From Phytopseudomonas flavescens (GTDB lineage Bacteria > Pseudomonadota > Gammaproteobacteria > Pseudomonadales > Pseudomonadaceae), in NCBI RefSeq assembly GCF_900100535.1, contig NZ_FNDG01000029.1:1-55244 (forward strand): a stretch of 55,244 nt of DNA. The letters run 5' to 3'. This document shows, piece after piece, positions 50,805 through 55,244 of the stretch. Within the stretch, counting starts at the first letter, position 1. Every line of letters begins with the position of its first letter. Both the position numbers and the translations under genes were made by a program. A model generated the notes under the pieces. The model searched no databases and was not told the origin of the DNA. It was given only the letters and a program-made list of their open reading frames with translations.

Positions 50805-51061
50805 ACGGCTGCAAGCTGCAAACCCGTCGCCTGGGGCCAGGCGAAGACGTAAGCCGAGAAACCGCAGCAGCAGGCAGGTACGATTCCCGAGTGTCGCTAC
50901 ATGACCTTGTAGAGCGGTGTTGCCCGTTCTTGGGTATCGCTGCGCTCAACCGCAGGCTACGAGGTTACGTGGTTCTGGTAGCCCGGTGTCGAGCGCAGCG
51001 ATACCCGGGGAGCTGTTGTGACAATGCAGAGTTCGCAAGGTGGTTGCCGAGCTCAGTTGAG
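50805..51061. other. Intergenic region after the Yej-like operon
   Basis: 257 bases without a gene. It holds the 6-bp stem CGCCTG/CAGGCG (50828-50843) and a family C palindrome at 50932-51006. Confidence 0.6.
50932..51006. repeat. REP-like palindrome family C, third copy
   Basis: GGGTATCGCTGCGCTC (50932-50947) and GAGCGCAGCGATACCC (50991-51006) are perfect 16-bp inverted arms. The inner GGCTAC/GTAGCC stem is kept, with a longer central loop than in the 34-kb copy. It lies between the Yej-like operon and rlmG. Confidence 0.85.
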
Positions 51062-51193
51062 CTAGCGACTCAGCTTCTCTCTGGCTTGGGCGTGGCTATA
51101 GATCCGGTTTTCTGCAGTTGCCTGCTCTCCGCGGGCGAGAGCAAGCGAAAGCTTTTGCCCCCGCTTATCACTGGTTTGCTGTGGTGTGTTCAT
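51062..51193 (-). CDS. Short antitoxin-like ORF, possibly nonsense-truncated
   Basis: 43-residue ORF with a good ribosome site (GGGAGG, 5 bases before ATG 51193). Its second half, ALARGEQATAENRIYSHAQAREKLSR, closely resembles the C-terminus of the Phd-type antitoxin at 28099-28356 (ALARGERAVVEGN...SHEQAKERLSKWLK). The TAG falls exactly where that antitoxin has tryptophan, and two codons later comes LN plus TGA, so a TGG-to-TAG change may have shortened it. No DNA-binding half and no toxin gene are present. Either a solitary antitoxin fragment or a relic. Confidence 0.5.
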   Translation of the reverse strand: MNTPQQTSDKRGQKLSLALARGEQATAENRIYSHAQAREKLSR

Positions 51194-51215
51194 CGGCCTC
51201 CCTCACTAATCCGTT

Positions 51216-52334
51216 TTATTTCGTCGCCTTGAGCACCACGAACTTCGGCGTGGCCGCCACCTGCTCCACACCCCGGAACAGACGCGCCAGCTTGGTGTGA
51301 TAACCCAGGTGGCGGTTGCCGACGATCCACAGTTCACCGCCGCTGACCAGTGCGTTGCGGGCCTGCTGGAACATGCGCCAGGCGAGAAAGTCGCCCACCA
51401 CCTGCTGCTGATGGAAGGGCGGGTTACAGAGCACCAGGTCCAGCGAATCGGCAGCCTGCTCGGCCAGGCCGTCACCGGCGCGGACGGTCACCGGTCGCTC
51501 GCCCAGGGCTGCGCGCCAGTTCTCCGCGGCCGATTGCACGGCCATATAGGACTCGTCCACCAGGGTCAGCTCGGCGCCGGGGTTGCTCAATGCGTAGGCG
51601 ATGCCTAGCACACCATTGCCGCAGCCAAGGTCGGCGACCCGACGTTTGTCCAGGTGCCGTGGCAGATGAGGCAGAAAGGCGCGGGTACCGATATCCAGTC
51701 CCTCGCGGCAGAACAGGTTGGCGTGGTTGCTCAGCTCGAGTGCCGGGTCGTCGAGGCGATAGCGGGTCGGGTAGGGCGACGTCGGCGTCGCTTTGGCTTC
51801 TGGCATAGCCTTCAACAGGCGGGCTTTTTTCACCCCTAGCGAAGCCTGCACCGGGCCGATGTATTGCTCCAGCAGATCGCCGGCAGCCCGTGGCAGGTGC
51901 TTGATCATGCCGCCAGCGACTACCTGGGCTCCCGGCGCCAACTGGCCATGCAGGCGGATCAGTTGTTCCTCGAGCAGGGCCAGGGTTTTCGGCACGCGGA
52001 TCAGCACCAGATCGAAAGGGCCACTCACCGGCTCGCTGGCCGGCACGAAGCTCACTGCATCCTCGGCAAGGCCGTTGCGCGTCAGGTTGAGGCGCAGTGC
52101 CAGGTGGCCAAGGTGCGAGTCGCCGCTGCTGATCACCTGGGCGCGGCCGGCCAGCGCACAGGCCAGGGCGCCGAAGCTGTCGTTGAGCAGTAGCACGCGC
52201 GTGGTGCCTGAAAGCGTCTGTGCCTGTTCGAGCAGGTAGGCGTCGGCGGCATCGAAGGCCTGCAGCGGCATGCCGGGTTGCTCGGGCTGGCGCTGCAATT
52301 GCAGGATGGCGAACGGGGTGACGAAAGACGACAT
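51216..52334 (-). CDS. rlmG: 23S rRNA m2G1835 methyltransferase (RlmG)
   Basis: 372-residue methyltransferase with an N-terminal inactive methyltransferase-like half and a C-terminal catalytic half: the SAM-binding motif VADLGCGNGVLGIAYAL (around residue 235) and the catalytic NPPFHQQ motif (around 308). Length agrees with E. coli RlmG. It methylates the exocyclic amine of a guanine in 23S rRNA using SAM. Start at ATG 52334. A 25-codon copy of its 3' end lies at 34159-34258. Confidence 0.9.
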   Translation of the reverse strand: MSSFVTPFAILQLQRQPEQPGMPLQAFDAADAYLLEQAQTLSGTTRVLLLNDSFGALACALAGRAQVISSGDSHLGHLALRLNLTRNGLAEDAVSFVPASEPVSGPFDLVLIRVPKTLALLEEQLIRLHGQLAPGAQVVAGGMIKHLPRAAGDLLEQYIGPVQASLGVKKARLLKAMPEAKATPTSPYPTRYRLDDPALELSNHANLFCREGLDIGTRAFLPHLPRHLDKRRVADLGCGNGVLGIAYALSNPGAELTLVDESYMAVQSAAENWRAALGERPVTVRAGDGLAEQAADSLDLVLCNPPFHQQQVVGDFLAWRMFQQARNALVSGGELWIVGNRHLGYHTKLARLFRGVEQVAATPKFVVLKATK

Positions 52335-52720
52335 GGGGGGCTCTTGAGCGATCAGGCGGTGTGCATTCTGCCATGGCTGGGAGGGGCACCATACAGGCTG
52401 GGTGAAAACGACTGCGCTCGGTCATGCAGCGTTAGAACCGTCTGCAATGCCAGCCCGGTCAAAATGCTTGTTTACAACGCGTAAGCTGCGCTTTTGACTC
52501 ACTTCGTTCGCCCTGCGGGCCAGCCTTCGGCTGTTACTCTGCGGTGCTGCGTTTCGCCGTTTTGCGGGGGCGCCCAGCCCTTGCCTGACCTTCGCTCGCT
52601 ACGTTTTCACACGGCCTGCATAGCGCCGCCGGGGGGATTCTATTGACGGCATCGAGGGCTGCCAGCCTCGGTTGCAGCGTTTCATCCGGGCTTCTAGCCA
52701 TGGCGATGCTGCCGTGCGCC
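52335..52720. other. Intergenic region upstream of rlmG
   Basis: 386 bases. The first 60 should hold the rlmG promoter. The middle (about 52490-52640) has repeated short GC-rich inverted motifs and no codon pattern of a gene. I see nothing identifiable. Confidence 0.5.
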
Positions 52721-53665
52721 TCAGGCGCCGCTTGTCAGCGTCGTCGGCTCGCTGCGCAGCTCGTCGAGCAGCAGGCGGGCAGGGGCCGAGAGTGGCGGGC
52801 CTTGGCGGCTGATGACCCCATAGGGCTCGCTGCGCAGCACCTGGGCAAGTTCCAGGCAGGTCAGTGCGCCGAGGCGCTTGGCGGATTGCGCGGTTTCCAG
52901 CGGCATCAGGGCGAGTAGGTTCGGGTCCTCCTGCAAGAGCATCAGGGTGGCGAAGGTCGATGCGGTCTCCAGGGGGTAGCGGGGAAACTCCAGGCCGGCG
53001 CCGCTGAACGCCCGCTCCAGCACCAGGCGCATCGGCATGTTGGCCGGGTAGACCACCCAGCTGTAGGGCGCCAGTTGCGCCAGGTCCAGGCCGGAGCTGG
53101 TCGCCAGTGGGTGAGCGGGGTTGGCCACTACGCTGAGGGGCTCCTGATGCAGGCTCAGGCAGTCATAGGCGGCCGGCCGGCGGCTGACGCTGCGGCGACA
53201 GATCGCCAGGTCCAGGCGGCCCTCGTCGATCAGGTTGAGCAGGCGTGCGCTGGTGTCCTCGACGATTTCCACCGACAGTTCCGGCTGGCGTGCCCGTAAA
53301 CGGGACAGCGCGCGGGTCAGGCGCGGTACCGCGCCCATGATCACGCCCACCACCAGGCGGCCACCCTGGCCCTGGAGAATCCCCAGCATTTCCTCGCGCA
53401 GGTGCGCCAGGTCGCTGTGGATCAGGCGTGCGTAGCGAATCGCGCAGCGCCCCAGGTCATTGGCTTCCAGCCCCTGGCTGGTGCGGGAAAACAGGCGCAT
53501 GCCGAACGCCGACTCGATCTCGTTGAGCGCCTTCGTTGCCCCGGGCTGGCTGATCGCCACGGCGTCGGCTGCCTTGTGCAGCGAACCCTGGTCGTCGAGG
53601 GCGATAAGCAGGCGCAGCTGTTTCAGGCGCAGTCGGGAAACCAGGGCGGGGAGGGACGCGATCAT
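52721..53665 (-). CDS. LysR-family regulator (sugar-acid catabolism type)
   Basis: 314-residue LysR regulator. HTH: LKQLRLLIALDDQGSLHKAADAVAISQPGATKALNEIESAFGMRLF, in the form seen in GbpR-like members that control sugar or aromatic catabolism. Effector domain from LVVGVIMGAVPRL. ATG 53665 is preferred over an in-frame TTG at 53677. Divergent to the AraD1-like gene across 116 bases that hold the palindrome CTTGATCAAG, so it probably controls that operon. Confidence 0.87.
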   Translation of the reverse strand: MIASLPALVSRLRLKQLRLLIALDDQGSLHKAADAVAISQPGATKALNEIESAFGMRLFSRTSQGLEANDLGRCAIRYARLIHSDLAHLREEMLGILQGQGGRLVVGVIMGAVPRLTRALSRLRARQPELSVEIVEDTSARLLNLIDEGRLDLAICRRSVSRRPAAYDCLSLHQEPLSVVANPAHPLATSSGLDLAQLAPYSWVVYPANMPMRLVLERAFSGAGLEFPRYPLETASTFATLMLLQEDPNLLALMPLETAQSAKRLGALTCLELAQVLRSEPYGVISRQGPPLSAPARLLLDELRSEPTTLTSGA

Positions 53666-53686
53666 GGGGATAACCAACAGTTATTG

Positions 53687-53696
53687 CTTGATCAAG
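53687..53696. promoter_or_regulatory. Palindrome CTTGATCAAG in the LysR/AraD1 intergenic region
   Basis: A perfect 10-bp palindrome 22 bases upstream of the LysR start and 86 bases before the AraD1-like gene. Position and form suit a LysR regulatory site serving both genes. Confidence 0.4.
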
Positions 53697-53781
53697 GCTT
53701 GTCATTAGGCAGGCTGGCGCTGCCTTCGTAAAGTCTGCTCTGTATCCCGATGGGCAAGCCATCCAACAAGAGAGACAAGCC

Positions 53782-54777
53782 ATGCGACTGATCCAGTTCG
53801 AATCCCCCGAAGGCCAGCGCCGGGTTGGCGTTGTCGAAGGCGACACCCTGCGCACCGTTGACGGTATCGGCAGCACCCGCGAGTTGGCGCTGGCGGCGAT
53901 CCGTGGCGGGCGCAGCCTGCAGGACGAAGTGAACGCCCGGGGCAGCGAGGCCGGCCCGGCGTATGCCGATCTGCAGCAGGACGGCCGCATCCTGCCACCG
54001 CTGGATCATGAGGATCCGGCGCATTGCCTGATCAGCGGCACCGGCCTGACCCACCTCGGCAGCGCCGCGACCCGTGACAAGATGCATCAGCACAAGGCCC
54101 AGGACGAGTCCACCCTGACCGACACCATGCGCATGTTCCGCTGGGGCCTGGAGGGCGGCAAGCCTGGCGCTGGCAAGGTCGGCGCGCAGCCGGAGTGGTT
54201 CTACAAGGGCGATGGCGGCATCGTCGTGCGCCCCGGCGCCGACCTGTCGGTGCCGGTATTCGCCGAGGACGGCGGCGAGGAGCCCGAACTGGTCGGCCTG
54301 TATGTCATCGGCGATGACGGCCAGCCTTACCGCCTCGGCTACGCGCTGGGCAACGAGTTCTCCGACCATGTGCTGGAGCGCCGCAGCTACCTGTACCTGG
54401 CCCACTCCAAGCTGCGTTTCTGCGCCTACGGCCCGGAACTGCGGGTAGGCCGGCTACCGGCCAACCTGTCTGGCACCAGCCGCATTCGCCGTGACAATGA
54501 GGTGCTCTGGGAGAAGGAGTTCCTCAGTGGCGAGGAGAACATGTGCCACAGCCTGGAGAACCTGGAGTTCCACCACTTCAAGTACGCGCAGTTCCTGCGG
54601 CCGGGCGACGTGCATGTGCATTACTTCGGGACGGCCACGCTGTCCTTCGCCGACGGCATCAAAGCCCGGCCCGGCGATACCTTCGAGATCGAGATGAGCG
54701 AGTTCGGCGCCCCCTTGCGCAATGGCCTGGTGGCGGCCGACGAACCGTTGTCACCCGGTGCCGTGCGCGCGCTGTAA
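53782..54777 (+). CDS. AraD1/GguC-family protein (fumarylacetoacetase-like fold)
   Basis: 331-residue protein of the AraD1/GguC family, related to fumarylacetoacetate hydrolases. Recognisable parts: RLIQFESPEGQRRVGVVEGD at the start, the SGTGLTHLGSAATRDKMH block, YALGNEFSDHVLERRSYLYLAHSKLR with its acidic metal-site residues, and GDVHVHYFGTATLSFADGI. Members occur in oxidative pentose (arabinose, xylose) catabolism next to 2-ketoglutarate semialdehyde dehydrogenase, as here, and are taken as 2-keto-3-deoxy-pentonate dehydratases. ATG 53782 after AAGAGAG. First gene of a unit read with the aldehyde dehydrogenase 71 bases downstream. Confidence 0.8.
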   Translation: MRLIQFESPEGQRRVGVVEGDTLRTVDGIGSTRELALAAIRGGRSLQDEVNARGSEAGPAYADLQQDGRILPPLDHEDPAHCLISGTGLTHLGSAATRDKMHQHKAQDESTLTDTMRMFRWGLEGGKPGAGKVGAQPEWFYKGDGGIVVRPGADLSVPVFAEDGGEEPELVGLYVIGDDGQPYRLGYALGNEFSDHVLERRSYLYLAHSKLRFCAYGPELRVGRLPANLSGTSRIRRDNEVLWEKEFLSGEENMCHSLENLEFHHFKYAQFLRPGDVHVHYFGTATLSFADGIKARPGDTFEIEMSEFGAPLRNGLVAADEPLSPGAVRAL

Positions 54778-54848
54778 CCGCTACCCCGTATCTTTCTTAT
54801 CGCACTCGGGGCCTGATGGCTCCGCGTGCATGTGTCAGGAGAGCTTTA

Positions 54849-55244
54849 ATGTCCCATATCGGCCACAACATCATCGGCGGCGCGTACAGCGCAGCCGGCC
54901 CCGTCGTCCACAAGAGTCACGACGCCACCACTGGCGAAGCCCTTTCCTACGACTTCATTCAGGCCACTCCTGAAGAAGTCGATGCCGCTGCCAAAGCCGC
55001 TGCTGCCGCCTACCCCGCTTACCGCAGCCTGTCTGCCGCCAGGCGCGCCGATTTCCTCGACGCCATCGCCGACGAGCTGGATGCCCTGGGTGACGACTTC
55101 GTCGCCACCGTGACCCGTGAAACCGCCCTGCCTACCGCCCGTATCCAGGGCGAGCGTGGCCGTACCAGCGGGCAGATGCGCCTGTTCGCCAAAGTGCTGC
55201 GCCGGGGTGATTTCTACGGCGCGCGTATCGACCGCGCCCTGCCG
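54849..55244 (+). CDS. Aldehyde dehydrogenase, 2-ketoglutarate semialdehyde dehydrogenase type (5' part only)
   Basis: The first 132 codons of an aldehyde dehydrogenase, cut by the window end. HDATTGEALSYDFIQATPEEVDAAAKAAAAAYPAYRSLSAARRADFLDAIADEL and ETALPTARIQGERGRTSGQMRLFAKVLRRG are typical of the NADP-dependent 2,5-dioxovalerate dehydrogenases. The catalytic Cys and Glu lie outside the window. ATG 54849 follows AGGAGAG. With the AraD1-like gene it would convert a 2-keto-3-deoxy sugar acid to 2-ketoglutarate, feeding the TCA cycle. Confidence 0.87.
   Translation, partial: MSHIGHNIIGGAYSAAGPVVHKSHDATTGEALSYDFIQATPEEVDAAAKAAAAAYPAYRSLSAARRADFLDAIADELDALGDDFVATVTRETALPTARIQGERGRTSGQMRLFAKVLRRGDFYGARIDRALP

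Noticed and set aside
50891..51232. 113-codon plus-strand frame after the Yej-like operon
   Set aside because: It runs through a palindromic repeat and into the antisense of rlmG, with no domain or codon support.
52490..52640. Degenerate coding remnant or small RNA upstream of rlmG
   Set aside because: Only GC-rich short inverted motifs are seen, with no protein similarity and no clear promoter-terminator pair.

Overview
The window looks like a Pseudomonas chromosome segment: high GC, dense operons with ATGA/TGATG overlaps, an NrtR-controlled NAD salvage locus, a CioAB cyanide-insensitive oxidase with an Anr-type box, many TonB-dependent receptors with FecI/FecR regulators, and dispersed REP-like palindromes. 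No rRNA, tRNA or CRISPR array was seen. I would place it in Pseudomonas in the broad sense, without naming a species.

Layout. 1-331: 3' end of an IS110-type transposase. 415-4498: NAD salvage, with nadD2-nrtR on minus divergent from pncA-pncB-nadE on plus. 4607-5953: MATE efflux pump. 6121-10172: an intact cell-surface signalling (CSS) unit of sigma factor, FecR and STN-type TonB receptor. It faces the decayed remains of a second CSS unit on the minus strand (10185-11780). 11880-13022: orphan lipoprotein. 13181-18512: a TonB receptor divergent from a NitT/TauT-type ABC importer. 18894-21492: cioA-cioB and a 47-residue DUF2474-type protein. 21661-23422: TSUP permease and divergent LysR regulator. 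23589-24380: PheC-like periplasmic protein. 24902-27663: TldD/PmbA-like pair. 27815-28356: ParE/Phd-type toxin-antitoxin. 28519-34069: LacI-regulated ABC importer with a metallophosphodiesterase. 34397-50804: a large peptide-transport island. 51216-52334: rlmG. 52721-55244: LysR regulator, AraD1/GguC-like protein and the start of an aldehyde dehydrogenase.

The most interesting part is 34.4-50.8 kb. A FecI-type sigma factor and FecR are followed by an ABC exporter and two STN-containing TonB receptors of exactly 973 residues each. The receptors share almost the same promoter, leader, signal peptide and STN domain but have different plugs and barrels. A RimL-like acetyltransferase and the relic of a second ABC exporter lie between them, and a complete YejABEF-like peptide importer follows. 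In both receptor leaders the Shine-Dalgarno sequence lies inside a perfect 8-bp hairpin arm. I infer one CSS regulator serving two receptors of different specificity that feed one inner-membrane peptide importer, possibly for peptide antibiotics, RiPPs or peptide siderophores. The substrate cannot be read from the sequence.

Repeats also shape the window. Long palindromes with an 18-bp perfect stem (34082-34147) recur near 27.7 kb and 50.9 kb. Two other hairpin types occur at 21.5 and 24.5 kb. A copy of the last 25 codons of rlmG sits 17 kb from the gene, beside one palindrome, which suggests repeat-associated rearrangement.
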